Below, in pieces: positions 27,735 through 37,366 of a DNA stretch of 64,000 bases. Numbering within the stretch: position 1 is the stretch's first letter; every line of letters begins with the position of its first letter. The notes below the pieces were generated by a model, which had not been told where the DNA came from, made no database searches, and saw only the letters and a list, made by a program, of their open reading frames with translations. A program made the position numbers and the translations under genes. The stretch lies in the NCBI RefSeq assembly GCF_015234135.1, contig NZ_JADGIK010000002.1:310001-374000 (forward strand), read 5' to 3'. Origin of the DNA: Faecalibacter rhinopitheci (lineage in GTDB: Bacteria; Bacteroidota; Bacteroidia; Flavobacteriales; Weeksellaceae).

Positions 27735-27859
27735 ATCTTTTAAATCAAATTTTTATATTAAAAAAATCATTCTTGCAATACAACTACCGTTCAACGTAAT
27801 AGATGTAAAAAATCATTGTTTTTTCTACAGATAATTTAGTCAAAGAGGCTATTTATTAA

Positions 27860-27867
27860 TAACTTTG
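27860..27867 (+). promoter_or_regulatory. -7 box TAACTTTG upstream of mqo
   Basis: TAACTTTG ends 20 bases before the mqo ATG. A TTTA about 20 bases upstream is a one-mismatch -33 element. Confidence 0.55.
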
Positions 27868-27887
27868 TAGTAAATTTAGAAATCAAG

Positions 27888-29360
27888 ATGGAAAAACAAC
27901 CACAAGAGGTAGTCTTAATTGGTGCAGGAATCATGAGTGCTACTTTAAGTATTCTTCTAAAAAAATTAAATCCTAGTATAAAGATATCAGTTTTCGAAAA
28001 ATTAGATAAAATCGGTTTCGAAAGTTCAGAAGCGTTTAACAATGCAGGTACTGGGCACTCTGCTTTTTGTGAATTAAATTATACTCCACAAGGAAAAGAT
28101 GGTAATGTTGATATCACTAAAGCTATAAATATTGCTAAGCAATTCGAGACTTCTAAAGAATTCTGGACTTATTTAGTAGAAAATAACTATATCTCATCTC
28201 CAGAAAATTTTCTACGTAAAACTCCACATATGAGTTTTGTTTGGGGAGAAGATGATGTGAACTTCTTAAGAAAAAGACATGCTGCTATGTCTAAGCATCC
28301 TTTATTTAAAGATATGCTATATTCTGAAGATTTCGAACAAATTAAAAAATGGGCCCCATTAATTGTTACTGGTCGCCAAGCAGGAGAGAAAGTTGCAGCA
28401 ACTTATATGGATATCGGAACGGATATTAATTTTGGTGAACTTACTCGCGAAATTTTCAAAAGTTTACAACAAAAAGGAGAAATTACTTTAGAAACTTCTC
28501 ATGAAGTAAAAGACTTAACTCGTTTATCAAATGGTAAATGGGCGGTTAAAGTAAAAGATCTAAAATCTGGTAACAACAAAGCAATTAATGCTGATTTTGT
28601 ATTTATCGGAGCTGGTGGTGGAGCTATTTTATCATTACAAAAATCTGGAATTCCAGAAGGTAAAAAATTTGGTGGTTTCCCTGTTGGTGGACAATGGCTG
28701 ATTTGTCAAAATGAAGAAGTTATTAATAGTCACTTTGCTAAAGTTTATGGAAAAGCTAAAATTGGTGCACCACCAATGTCCGTTCCTCATTTAGACACTC
28801 GTGTAATTAATGGAAAAAAATCTTTATTATTCGGACCATTTGCTGTTTTCTCAACTAAATTTCTAAAAGAAGGTTCTAATCTTGATTTATTTAAATCTGT
28901 AAATTTAGGAAACGTTGGTTTTTTAATGAGCTGTGGTTTAAATAATATGGATTTAACAAAATACTTAATTGAGCAAGTAATGTTATCTAAAGCTCAAAAA
29001 GTTGAATCTTTAAAAGAGTATTTACCAGAGGCACGATTAGAAGATTGGTTTGAACAAACTGCAGGACAACGTGTACAGGTTATTGAAGAACAAACTGGAA
29101 AAGGTGTTTTAAAATTTGGAACTGAAATTGTTTCATCAGCTGATGGATCTATTGCAGCCTTATTAGGTGCATCTCCAGGAGCTTCTACATCTGTAAGTGC
29201 AATGATCAATGTTTTAACGAAATGTTTCCCTGAGTTAATGAATAACGAGTGGAAAAAAGAAATTAAAAATATGATTCCAATATTTGGAGAAGATTTTAAT
29301 AATGCTGAATTAATTGCAAACAGTAGAGCCAAGACTAACTCAGTTTTAAAGATTAAATAA
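27888..29360 (+). CDS. mqo: Malate:quinone oxidoreductase
   Basis: 490 residues. Mqo is a membrane-associated FAD enzyme that oxidises malate to oxaloacetate and passes electrons to quinone, replacing or adding to NAD-malate dehydrogenase in the TCA cycle. The FAD-binding Rossmann motif is VVLIGAGIMSATLS (8-21), followed by the Mqo signature EAFNNAGTGHSAFCELNYTPQ-type region (about 48-67). The end has TEIVSSADGSIAALLGASPGAS. It has no membrane helix, as usual for peripheral Mqo. Its own promoter and a convergent terminator show a single-gene unit. Confidence 0.95.
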   Translation: MEKQPQEVVLIGAGIMSATLSILLKKLNPSIKISVFEKLDKIGFESSEAFNNAGTGHSAFCELNYTPQGKDGNVDITKAINIAKQFETSKEFWTYLVENNYISSPENFLRKTPHMSFVWGEDDVNFLRKRHAAMSKHPLFKDMLYSEDFEQIKKWAPLIVTGRQAGEKVAATYMDIGTDINFGELTREIFKSLQQKGEITLETSHEVKDLTRLSNGKWAVKVKDLKSGNNKAINADFVFIGAGGGAILSLQKSGIPEGKKFGGFPVGGQWLICQNEEVINSHFAKVYGKAKIGAPPMSVPHLDTRVINGKKSLLFGPFAVFSTKFLKEGSNLDLFKSVNLGNVGFLMSCGLNNMDLTKYLIEQVMLSKAQKVESLKEYLPEARLEDWFEQTAGQRVQVIEEQTGKGVLKFGTEIVSSADGSIAALLGASPGASTSVSAMINVLTKCFPELMNNEWKKEIKNMIPIFGEDFNNAELIANSRAKTNSVLKIK

Positions 29361-29382
29361 TAACTGTTTTTTTATATAAAAT

Positions 29383-29414
29383 AAAGGGATAAACATTGAA
29401 TGTTTATCCCTTTT
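29383..29414. terminator. Bidirectional terminator between mqo and the RlpA-like gene
   Basis: AAAGGGATAAACATT and AATGTTTATCCCTTT form a nearly gapless 15-bp inverted repeat between convergent genes, with T runs on both strands. Confidence 0.9.
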
Positions 29415-29440
29415 AATTTTTTCCAAATGTTAGATAGTTT

Positions 29441-29992
29441 TTAATCCTCAGATTCTAAAACCTCATACTTAACTTGCATTACTCCTGAATTGGTGTGCCC
29501 AATTTCACTAAAAGCAGCTTGACTAAGATCTAACACTCTAGATTTAACAAATGGTCCTCTGTCGTTAATTTCAACGACCACCGATTTACCATTTCTAATA
29601 TTCGTAACTTTTACTTTTGTCCCGAAAGGTAAAGTTTTGTGTGCAGCAGTCAACTCATTTTTATCATAAGCCTCACCACTTGCTGTTTTTCTTCCATGGA
29701 ATTTGTCACCATACCAAGAAACCACACCTGAAGAAGCAGAAGCTATAGCAGCTTTCTCTAAAATTTCTTCAATTTCTTTTTCGTCTTTAATTGATAACTT
29801 ATTTTCTTTAACAGAATCTCCATTTACAGAGTCGTCATCAATTTGATTGTTAAATCTTTCATTAAAGCTTGGCACGATAGTAGATTCTTGATCAATAGCA
29901 TCGGCTGTTGCTCCCCTTAAAATTTTACCATCAGCATTTGCTATTGGAAAAATCATTAACATCGTTACCAATGCTAAGATATTTTTACTCAT
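29441..29992 (-). CDS. RlpA-like septal ring/peptidoglycan-associated double-psi beta-barrel protein
   Basis: 183 residues. A signal peptide (about 1-20, IFPIANADG) is followed by a charged linker and an RlpA-like DPBB domain (about 88-178). The family marks are GVVSWYGDKFHGRKTASGE, LTAAHKTLPFGTKVKVTN and the catalytic-loop-like INDRGPF. RlpA of Pseudomonas is a lytic transglycosylase acting on naked glycan strands at the septum; here the conserved domain is present but no SPOR domain is fused. There is no lipobox cysteine at the signal cleavage site, so it is probably a soluble periplasmic protein. Activity is inferred. Confidence 0.85.
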   Translation of the reverse strand: MSKNILALVTMLMIFPIANADGKILRGATADAIDQESTIVPSFNERFNNQIDDDSVNGDSVKENKLSIKDEKEIEEILEKAAIASASSGVVSWYGDKFHGRKTASGEAYDKNELTAAHKTLPFGTKVKVTNIRNGKSVVVEINDRGPFVKSRVLDLSQAAFSEIGHTNSGVMQVKYEVLESED

Positions 29993-30017
29993 CCTTTAGA
30001 TATTTCTGATTACGTTG

Positions 30018-30025
30018 CAAATTTA
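30018..30025 (-). promoter_or_regulatory. -7 box TAAATTTG upstream of the RlpA-like gene
   Basis: TAAATTTG on the minus strand ends 25 bases before the ATG. No convincing -33 partner. Confidence 0.5.
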
Positions 30026-30243
30026 AGGAGTATATGACCTTATTATTTAGAATAATTCTAATAAGGCATTTTAATGTATAATTATTCGCTCTAAAGGCAA
30101 CTATAGTAGGGATTAAGAGCAATTGTTAAAAAAATGTTAAAAATAATGGGTTTTGGTAATTTTTTTGGGAAAAAATATAATATTTTTTATAAATAGCTGA
30201 TTTTTAATATTTTATATTATTTATACTCTTTATTTTTTTGGAT
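30026..30243. other. AT-rich intergenic stretch, no gene seen
   Basis: Part of a 319-base gap between the RlpA-like gene and the YqeY-family gene. Apart from the -7 box at 30018 and the terminator at 30244, I find no coding frame, tRNA or strong fold; the sequence is long A and T runs with a few G's (for example AATGGGTTTTGG near 30148). Confidence 0.6.
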
Positions 30244-30280
30244 AAAAAAAAAGCTAAAACATTGATTATCTTAGCTTTTT
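30244..30280 (-). terminator. Terminator after the YqeY-family gene
   Basis: On the minus strand AAGCTAA pairs with TTAGCTT across a 13-nt loop, followed by nine T. Confidence 0.75.
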
Positions 30281-30311
30281 ATTTTATCGGGTCATTTTGA
30301 GATAGTATAGC

Positions 30312-30761
30312 TTAATTATTTAATAGCTTTTTTACTTTTTCTGAGATTAATTTCCCTTCCGCTTTACCTGCTAATTTTGCAGAAGCTGCTCCCATTACTT
30401 TTCCCATATCTTTCGGTGAAGTTGCACCAACTTCTGCGATGATTTCTTTAATTATAACTTCTAATTCTTCCGCTGACAATTGCTTTGGTAAGAATTGTAA
30501 GATAACTTCAGCTTGTGCTAATTCCTTTTCCTCTAACTCTGTTCTACCATTAGCTTTAAATTGTTCAGCAGCTTCTTTTCTTTGTTTAATTAATTTTTGT
30601 AATAAAGCAATTTCCTGTGCTTCTGAAAAATCTTCAGCCGAACCAGAAGTTTTAGCTAATAATAATTCTGATTTAACTGCGCGTAAAGCTTCTAATGCAA
30701 TTGTATTTTTAGCTTTCATTGCCTCTTTTAATTGAGACATAATTTCTACTTCTAAACTCAT
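30312..30761 (-). CDS. GatB/YqeY domain-containing protein
   Basis: 149 residues, the free-standing helical YqeY domain found at the C-terminus of the GatB subunit of the tRNA amidotransferase. A typical start (IMSQLKEAMKAKNTIALEALRAVKS) and end (TSPKDMGKVMGAASAKLAGKAEGKLI) are present. The domain binds tRNA in GatB; the role of the stand-alone protein is not established. It follows ftsZ on the same strand but is separated by a strong terminator and has its own TAAATTTG box, so it is probably a separate unit. Confidence 0.88.
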   Translation of the reverse strand: MSLEVEIMSQLKEAMKAKNTIALEALRAVKSELLLAKTSGSAEDFSEAQEIALLQKLIKQRKEAAEQFKANGRTELEEKELAQAEVILQFLPKQLSAEELEVIIKEIIAEVGATSPKDMGKVMGAASAKLAGKAEGKLISEKVKKLLNN

Positions 30762-30777
30762 TGAATAAATTTTAAAT

Positions 30778-30785
30778 CAAATTTA
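30778..30785 (-). promoter_or_regulatory. -7 box TAAATTTG upstream of the YqeY-family gene
   Basis: TAAATTTG on the minus strand ends 16 bases before the ATG and begins just after the ftsZ terminator. Confidence 0.5.
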
Positions 30786-30789
30786 CAAC

Positions 30790-30823
30790 AAAAAAAGCTC
30801 CAAATTCTACAATTTGGAGCTTT
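30790..30823 (-). terminator. Terminator of the dcw (division and cell wall) cluster
   Basis: AAAGCTCCAAATT pairs exactly with AATTTGGAGCTTT around a 4-base loop, followed on the minus strand by a T run. It is the first strong hairpin downstream of mraZ over 15 kb. Confidence 0.9.
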
Positions 30824-30850
30824 ATATAATAAGAATATTGTGACGATTAA

Positions 30851-32671
30851 TTAATCTACATTATCATGTAAAAAATTATTAGGTCTAATTTGTGGTTCTT
30901 TATTGTTATTAGATCCTAAAGATAAATCAGAAGATGAATTAGTTGAACGATCTGTTAGCTGAACTCCTTGTCTTTGGTAAGCCGGAATTGCCTCAAACTC
31001 ATCAACTTGTTGATTAGTTAATTGTGAATTAAATTTAAAATTAAATTGACGTAAACGATTTCTACGATCTTCTATAGTTTGATCTAATGCACTATCAATA
31101 GACTGGTCAAGAATTGGGTCAACTGTATGCTCTAATACTTCTACTGTTCTTATTGTTTCTGCTGCTGTACTTTGTGTTTGTATAGCAGGTAATTCATTAA
31201 TATTAAAAACTTGAGAATTAGAGTTTTGAGTATTGTTGAATATATTTTGATTCTGATTAGTCGAATTACTAAATGAATTTAAACTAGGATGTGATTGTTG
31301 CCCTTGATTTTGTTCTACTACTGCAGATGGTGAAGGAGAAGTACTTTTCAACCGAGGCTCAAAATCATCATAATTTTTTGATTCATTTAATGAGATTGGT
31401 TCATCATCATCTGTTAAAGTATATCTAGTTTGCCCTCCTTGTACCTGAGGTTGCCCAAAAGCTTGCTGATTAAAAGAATTTTTAGGCGTTTCAGGTTCTT
31501 TTGGTGGAGTTGGTCTATAACTTGGAGGAGTTTGCGGTTGATTTTGAGCCGCATTTCTACCAAAATTTAGAGATATTGGATTTACTTTAGTAGGAATTGG
31601 ATTATCTAATGATAACGATTTATTTATTGGTTGCTCGTCATTCAGCGTATGTACTACTCTAACTTCTTCCTTACCCGTATACTCTTGTTCGTCTGCAGGA
31701 AAACCTGTAGCTACAATTGTTACACTAATTGCATCACCTAATTCTAATTCTTCACCAATACCCATAATAATATTAGCTGAATTTCCAGCCTCATTTTGGA
31801 TATGATCATTGATGATACCAATTTCGTCCATTGTAATTTCATTGTTACCAGATAATAACAATAATAAAACATTTTTAGCTCCTGTGATTTTGTTATTATT
31901 TAATAACGGTGAATCTAAAGCGGCTGTAATAGCTTCTTTTGCTTTGTTTTCTCCAGTTGCCTGAGCAGATCCCATGATAGCCGTTCCAGAATTTGCTAAA
32001 ACTGTACGAGCATCACGTAAATCTATATTCATTGCATAGTGTTGTGTAATAACCTCTGCAATACCTTTAGCAGCAGTTGTTAACACCTCATCTGCTTTTG
32101 AAAATCCACTTTTGAAACCTAAGTTACCATACAATTCACGTAACTTATCGTTATTAATTACAATTAATGAATCAACATTTTTTCTTAGCTTTTCTATTCC
32201 TTTTTCAGCTTGTTCTAACCTCATTCTACCTTCAAAATAGAATGGCGCTGTAACAATACCTACTGTAAGAATTCCTAATTCTTTTGCTATACCTGCTATA
32301 ACTGGCGCGGCACCTGTTCCGGTTCCACCTCCCATACCAGCAGTTACAAAGACCATTTTTGTACCAACGTCTAAAACAGCTCTTACTTCCTCTACACTTT
32401 CTAAAGCTGCTTGTTCACCAACTTCAGGATTTGCTCCTGCTCCTAAACCTTCTGTAATCGCTTGTCCTAATTGAATTTTTGTAGGTACTGGACTATTTGC
32501 TAATGCTTGTGCATCTGTATTACTAATTACAAAATCTACTCCAGCGATTCCTTGTTCATACATGTAATTTACAGCATTGCTTCCTCCTCCACCTACACCA
32601 ATCACTTTGATCGCTAATGATCGGCTTTTTGGTAGATCAAACACTATATCTCCTGTTAACATTTCACTCAT
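30851..32671 (-). CDS. ftsZ: Cell division protein FtsZ
   Basis: 606 residues. FtsZ is the tubulin-like GTPase that builds the division ring. The GTP-binding signature GGGTGTG lies at 114-120, preceded by VGGGGSNAV (26-34); the T7-type catalytic region is in the NNDKLRELYG-FSKADEVLTTA segment. The globular core ends near 325. It is followed by an exceptionally long Gln/Asn/Pro/Ser-rich linker of about 260 residues and a terminal segment (IRPNNFLHDNVD) where partner proteins such as FtsA usually bind. E. coli FtsZ is 383 residues; long tails are usual in Bacteroidota. Last gene of the dcw cluster; gap to ftsA 36 bases. Confidence 0.98.
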   Translation of the reverse strand: MSEMLTGDIVFDLPKSRSLAIKVIGVGGGGSNAVNYMYEQGIAGVDFVISNTDAQALANSPVPTKIQLGQAITEGLGAGANPEVGEQAALESVEEVRAVLDVGTKMVFVTAGMGGGTGTGAAPVIAGIAKELGILTVGIVTAPFYFEGRMRLEQAEKGIEKLRKNVDSLIVINNDKLRELYGNLGFKSGFSKADEVLTTAAKGIAEVITQHYAMNIDLRDARTVLANSGTAIMGSAQATGENKAKEAITAALDSPLLNNNKITGAKNVLLLLLSGNNEITMDEIGIINDHIQNEAGNSANIIMGIGEELELGDAISVTIVATGFPADEQEYTGKEEVRVVHTLNDEQPINKSLSLDNPIPTKVNPISLNFGRNAAQNQPQTPPSYRPTPPKEPETPKNSFNQQAFGQPQVQGGQTRYTLTDDDEPISLNESKNYDDFEPRLKSTSPSPSAVVEQNQGQQSHPSLNSFSNSTNQNQNIFNNTQNSNSQVFNINELPAIQTQSTAAETIRTVEVLEHTVDPILDQSIDSALDQTIEDRRNRLRQFNFKFNSQLTNQQVDEFEAIPAYQRQGVQLTDRSTNSSSDLSLGSNNNKEPQIRPNNFLHDNVD

Positions 32672-32707
32672 ATTCTTACTATTTAGTAGGTCAAAATTGT
32701 ATATTTT

Positions 32708-34198
32708 TTACTCAGTTTCATTTATCATCTGAATGAACTTATCAGTCCATTTAGAAAAGAAATTTGGTTTTTTTGGGCCTCTTTTTATTTCAGTGTCCTT
32801 ATCTTTTGGCTCTCCTACAGTTCCATCTATAATTGTATCATAATTTGAAGTTGAAACCTTTACTTCTGTTTTTACTTCTTTGATAGGTTCAGATGAGTCT
32901 GCTACTATTTCTGTAATTGCATTTTCTATTTGTGTACCCGTGTCCTTAGTTGCAGAAACTACCGGCGTAGGTTCTATTATAGGTTTATTTAAAGTATCTT
33001 TCAAAGGTTCATAAAAACCATCTCTAACTTCTTCGTCAGCTTCTTCTAAACCTTTCATTAATAAACCAACAGATGTCGCATATTCAGGACCGCTTATTTC
33101 GTCAGCTTTGCTTCCTACGATATGTTCATTAGAATATCCTATACGAACATCCATTCCTGTTACATATTCTGTTAGCTGACGTATATGTTTTAATTTAGAT
33201 CCACCACCTGTAAGTACTATACCTGCGATTAATTTTTTCTTATGATCTTCACAACCATAATTTTTAAGGTCTAAATATACTTGTTCTAGTATTTCTTGTA
33301 CTCTTGCATGTATAATCTGAGACAATCTTTTTAAAGAAATTTCTTTTGCTTCTCTTCCTTTTAATCCAGGTATTGAAACAATTTCTGATTCCTTATTTTC
33401 TCCTGGCCATGCAGATCCGAAACGTTGTTTTAATAATTCTGCTTGTTTACCGATAATAGAACAACCTGTTTTTATATCATCAGAAATCACATTTCCGCCG
33501 AAAGGTATTACAGATGTATGCTTAATGATATTATCTTTAAATATTGCAATATCTGTTGTTCCACCTCCTATATCAATTAGAGCTACACCTGCTTCCTTTT
33601 CTTCCATACTTAATGCAGCACTTGAAGATGCGATGGGCTCCAAGGAAATAGAAGCTAGATTTAACCCTGCTTTTTTTACACAATGTGCTATATTTCTAAT
33701 TGATGAAATTTGACCAACTACAACATGAAAGTTAGCTTCTAGGCGACTACCATACATACCTATAGGCTCTACAATCCCATCTTCATTATCAACTTTAAAT
33801 TCTTGAGGAAGAACATGAATTATTTCTTCACCTGGTAACATCACAAGTTTATGTACTTGTTTTGTTAATTTTTTAAGATCATTTTCATCAATAACCTCTT
33901 CAGAGTTATCTCTAGTAATATAATCACTATGTTGTAAACTACGTATATGTTGTCCAGCAATTCCAACAGTTACTTCAGTTATTTTAACACCTGATGATTG
34001 CTCTGCCTTTTCAATAGCTTCGCGAATAGAATTAATAGTTTGAGTAATATTATTTACTACACCTCTATGCACTCCTAAACTCTTCGCTTGTCCAAAACCA
34101 AGAATCTCTATTTTACCGTTTTCATTTTTTCTTCCTACTAAGGCGACAATTTTAGTAGTTCCAATATCTAGACCTACTGCAATTTTATTATTCATCAT
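32708..34198 (-). CDS. ftsA: Cell division protein FtsA
   Basis: 496 residues. The actin-like protein that tethers FtsZ to the membrane. The phosphate-1 motif is VGLDIGTTKIVALVG (8-22), phosphate-2 is VALIDIGGGTTDIAIF, and the adenosine motif is GIVLTGGGSKL. After the core (to about 390) there is a variable linker with Thr/Glu/Lys repeats. A C-terminal amphipathic helix rich in Phe, Trp and Lys (FFSKWTDKFIQMINE) is the membrane-targeting sequence. It overlaps the end of ftsQ by 11 bases. Confidence 0.97.
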   Translation of the reverse strand: MMNNKIAVGLDIGTTKIVALVGRKNENGKIEILGFGQAKSLGVHRGVVNNITQTINSIREAIEKAEQSSGVKITEVTVGIAGQHIRSLQHSDYITRDNSEEVIDENDLKKLTKQVHKLVMLPGEEIIHVLPQEFKVDNEDGIVEPIGMYGSRLEANFHVVVGQISSIRNIAHCVKKAGLNLASISLEPIASSSAALSMEEKEAGVALIDIGGGTTDIAIFKDNIIKHTSVIPFGGNVISDDIKTGCSIIGKQAELLKQRFGSAWPGENKESEIVSIPGLKGREAKEISLKRLSQIIHARVQEILEQVYLDLKNYGCEDHKKKLIAGIVLTGGGSKLKHIRQLTEYVTGMDVRIGYSNEHIVGSKADEISGPEYATSVGLLMKGLEEADEEVRDGFYEPLKDTLNKPIIEPTPVVSATKDTGTQIENAITEIVADSSEPIKEVKTEVKVSTSNYDTIIDGTVGEPKDKDTEIKRGPKKPNFFSKWTDKFIQMINETE

Positions 34199-34925
34199 GT
34201 ATGGTTCTTTTGGTTGCTACAACTTGGTTTACAAATTTCAGACTTAATTTTTCATATTGATCAGTACCTACAAAATTGATGTATTGATCATAAAATAACT
34301 TTAGATTATGTAATTTTTTTTCAAAATTATTCAAAGTTCCGAATTCTATATAAAAATTTCCTCTATTTACTATTAAATTATAGGATCTCTTACCTATTTT
34401 TTCAATTCCGATAATATGATTTTTAAATAATTCATCATTTTGTAAAGTTTGAACGAATTTACTTAAATCTTCATATTCATTTTCCTGTACGTCCCCACTT
34501 ACTAATAAAACAAGTGCTGAGTTCAGTTTTGATAAAGGCATTTTATATCCTTTTTCAGATAGATAAAATTCTCCTTTAGGAGTATTCACTCTTACAATAG
34601 GAATACTTGTTTTTATATCAAAATGTATTATTCCTTTGACATCTTTACTTACTTGAACTGAATCTACATAGGGACTTTTCGCCACCTTATCCTCAATTTT
34701 TTTAATATCAAGCTCGTTCAAAGTCAAAGACATAATATCTTTATCTTCTTTACTTGCAATTTCTTTGATGATACTATCATTCAAGAAATAATTTGAATTT
34801 GAGGCATGAAATTTTACATCAACCTCTTTTACTGGTCGCGTTGCGTTTTGGATTATTGAAAAACTCACTAAAAACGCGAGAACAATAAACCCTAGTATCA
34901 TTAATATGATTTCTTTACGCTTCAC
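34188..34925 (-). CDS. ftsQ: Cell division protein FtsQ
   Basis: 245 residues. A bitopic divisome protein: cytoplasmic start (MKRKEII), one membrane helix (about 6-27) and a periplasmic part with a POTRA-like section (NYFLNDSIIKEIASKEDKDI region). The low similarity to proteobacterial FtsQ is normal for this phylum; the assignment rests on topology and the position between murC and ftsA. It overlaps murC by 11 bases and ftsA by 11 bases, so translation is coupled. Confidence 0.85.
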   Translation of the reverse strand: MKRKEIILMILGFIVLAFLVSFSIIQNATRPVKEVDVKFHASNSNYFLNDSIIKEIASKEDKDIMSLTLNELDIKKIEDKVAKSPYVDSVQVSKDVKGIIHFDIKTSIPIVRVNTPKGEFYLSEKGYKMPLSKLNSALVLLVSGDVQENEYEDLSKFVQTLQNDELFKNHIIGIEKIGKRSYNLIVNRGNFYIEFGTLNNFEKKLHNLKLFYDQYINFVGTDQYEKLSLKFVNQVVATKRTIHDE

Positions 34926-36258
34926 CTTTTAACCATTCTTTTATTGGTTTAACTATTGTATCAATATTTCCTGCTCCTACAGTTAATAAAATATCAAATT
35001 CTTTACTTTTTATTGCTTCTAAAGATTTCTCTAATGAATATACAGATTTTTCAGTTAAATTAACAAATTCTGATAACCATTTTGATGTAATTCCTTCAAT
35101 TGGCAATTCTCTTGCAGGATAAATATCTAAAAGTATTAATTCATCCAAAGCTGATAAACTTTGGCCAAACTCTTCAGCGAAATCTCTTGTTCGTGTAAAT
35201 AAATGAGGCTGGAAAACACCTAATATTTTTTTATTAGGATATAATTCTCTTAAAGATTTTATAACAGCATCTAACTCAGTTGGATGATGTGCATAATCAT
35301 CTATATAAATCTTACCTTTAGCTTCAAATCGATTAAAACGACGTTTAACTCCAATAAATGTAGCTAATGCTTCATGAATTTTTTCACTAGATACTCCCAG
35401 ATAATCAGCAACTGCTATAGCAGCCACTGCATTCTCCATGTTATGTCTTCCTGGAAGCTGAAACTTTATATCAACTAACATTCCATTTGGTGTCTCAACA
35501 TCAAAAATATAGTATCCATCTTGTATTCTCACATTTATGGCATTATAATCCGCATCTTCATTAACACCATAAGTATTTGCATTAGAAAAACTTAAACCTT
35601 TTCTTACAAATAATTTTTCTTCAACAATAGATGCAAATTCTTGAAAAGATTTTTTTACCTCTTCTCGTTCTCCATAAATATCTAAATGATCTGCATCATC
35701 TGATGTGATAATAGCAACTTTTGGTGATAATTTTAGGAAAGAACGATCAAATTCATCTGCTTCTGCAACAGTATATTTTGAACCATTCAAAATCATATTT
35801 GATTGGTAATTTTCTGCTATTCCTCCTAAAAATGCCGTAGATTCAAGATCTGCTACTTTAAGTATATGACCTAAGATAGAAGAAGTTGTCGTTTTACCGT
35901 GCGTACCTGCTACACCTATTCCGTATGTATTTTTAGTAATTTCTCCTAAAACTTCAGAACGTTTTAAAACATCAAAATTTTGATCAAAAAAGTAATTTAA
36001 TTCTTGGTGATTTTTTGGAATCGCAGGAGTATAAATTACTAATGTATTTTCTTGGTTAATATCTGATGGAATTGACTTGACATCATCATTAAAATGAATA
36101 TCAATACCTTCTTTAATTAATTGATTTGTTAATTCTGTAGGCGTTTTGTCATACCCTAATACACTTTTCCCCATTGAATTGAAGTAGCGTTCTAAAGCAC
36201 TCATCCCAATTCCTCCGGCACCTATAAAATAATAATATTTTTTGTCTAAAATTCCCAT
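34915..36258 (-). CDS. murC: UDP-N-acetylmuramate--L-alanine ligase
   Basis: 447 residues. MurC adds L-Ala to UDP-MurNAc, the first step of peptide stem assembly. The N-terminal nucleotide motif is FIGAGGIGMSALE (11-23), the ATP-binding P-loop GTHGKTT (118-124), and the Mur-ligase residues ADEFDRSF and HH (YAHHPTELDAVI) are present. Length normal. It begins one base before the murG stop region and overlaps ftsQ by 11 bases. Confidence 0.97.
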   Translation of the reverse strand: MGILDKKYYYFIGAGGIGMSALERYFNSMGKSVLGYDKTPTELTNQLIKEGIDIHFNDDVKSIPSDINQENTLVIYTPAIPKNHQELNYFFDQNFDVLKRSEVLGEITKNTYGIGVAGTHGKTTTSSILGHILKVADLESTAFLGGIAENYQSNMILNGSKYTVAEADEFDRSFLKLSPKVAIITSDDADHLDIYGEREEVKKSFQEFASIVEEKLFVRKGLSFSNANTYGVNEDADYNAINVRIQDGYYIFDVETPNGMLVDIKFQLPGRHNMENAVAAIAVADYLGVSSEKIHEALATFIGVKRRFNRFEAKGKIYIDDYAHHPTELDAVIKSLRELYPNKKILGVFQPHLFTRTRDFAEEFGQSLSALDELILLDIYPARELPIEGITSKWLSEFVNLTEKSVYSLEKSLEAIKSKEFDILLTVGAGNIDTIVKPIKEWLKGEA

Positions 36259-36259
36259 T

Positions 36260-37366
36260 TTATAATAAATTCAATAATATATCTACAATTTCTTGTGTAG
36301 CATTTGGCTTTCCGAATGCTTTAATATTATTTGATAATTTAATTTTTAATTCTTCATCATTTGCTAAAGCAACAACTTCTTTTACCAATTGTTCTTTTGC
36401 ATCCGCATCTTTTACTAAAATTGCTGCATTTTTTTCTACCAATGCCATTGCATTCTTAGTTTGGTGGTCTTCAGCTGCTGAAGGCAGAGGAAGTAGAATT
36501 GTAGGTTTCCCTATAATACTAAGCTCCGAAATTGCCATAGCACCAGCTCTAGAAACAATACAATCAGATGCTGCATAAGCATCTTTCATATTATAAATAA
36601 ATTCAGTAATATGTATTGTTGGATATTTATCTCCTACTAATTCTTTGATTTTAGGAAAATCTAATTTTCCTGTTTGCCAAATTAATTGAACACCACTTGC
36701 AATTAATTGATCCAAATCCTCTAACCATGCATTATTCATTGCACGTGAGCCTTGACTACCACCTACAGATAATATTGTTGGTTTTGTAGCATCTAAATGA
36801 AAGGATTTTATTGCTTCTTCTTTTGACGGAAGATTTTGAAAAATCTCAGTTCTAATTGGATTTCCTGTATAATGTACTTTTTCTATAGGAAATTGTTCAA
36901 TTCCTTCATAAGCCGTACAAATTGCAGCAGCTTTATTTTTTAAAATTTTGTTTGTAACTCCAGGAAAAGAATTTTGTTCTTGTAATAAATATGGAACATT
37001 ATTATTTCCTGCGACCCACAACATTGGTCCACTTGCGTATCCGCCTGTTCCAACAGCTAAATCTGGTTTAAACTCATTATAAATTTTTTTCGCAAGTGAT
37101 ATACTTTTTATCACTTTGAAAGGAAATTTAAAATTTGCTTTCATATTACTACGATCAAAACCTGCAATAGGTAAACCTTTTATGTCATATCCAGCTTTTG
37201 GCACCTTCTCCATCTCCATCTTGCTATCTGCACCTACAAATAAAATCTCGGCGTTTGGTAAACGTTTTCTGATTTCGTCTGCAATGGCAATTGCTGGATA
37301 GATATGTCCACCAGTTCCTCCGCCAGAAATTAAAACCTTAGGCGATGTCTTCGATGTCATTTCCAC
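36260..37366 (-). CDS. murG: UDP-GlcNAc--MurNAc-pentapeptide transferase MurG
   Basis: 368 residues. A peripheral GT-B glycosyltransferase that makes lipid II from lipid I. The donor loop ISGGGTGGHIYPA (about 13-25) and the second glycine-rich SVGGSQGSRAMN, plus the C-terminal UDP-GlcNAc site SRAGAMAISEL and LPLPSAAEDHQTKNA, identify it. Its start overlaps the end of ftsW by 29 bases. If the second ATG (Met3) is used, the overlap is 23 bases. Confidence 0.97.
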   Translation of the reverse strand: MEMTSKTSPKVLISGGGTGGHIYPAIAIADEIRKRLPNAEILFVGADSKMEMEKVPKAGYDIKGLPIAGFDRSNMKANFKFPFKVIKSISLAKKIYNEFKPDLAVGTGGYASGPMLWVAGNNNVPYLLQEQNSFPGVTNKILKNKAAAICTAYEGIEQFPIEKVHYTGNPIRTEIFQNLPSKEEAIKSFHLDATKPTILSVGGSQGSRAMNNAWLEDLDQLIASGVQLIWQTGKLDFPKIKELVGDKYPTIHITEFIYNMKDAYAASDCIVSRAGAMAISELSIIGKPTILLPLPSAAEDHQTKNAMALVEKNAAILVKDADAKEQLVKEVVALANDEELKIKLSNNIKAFGKPNATQEIVDILLNLL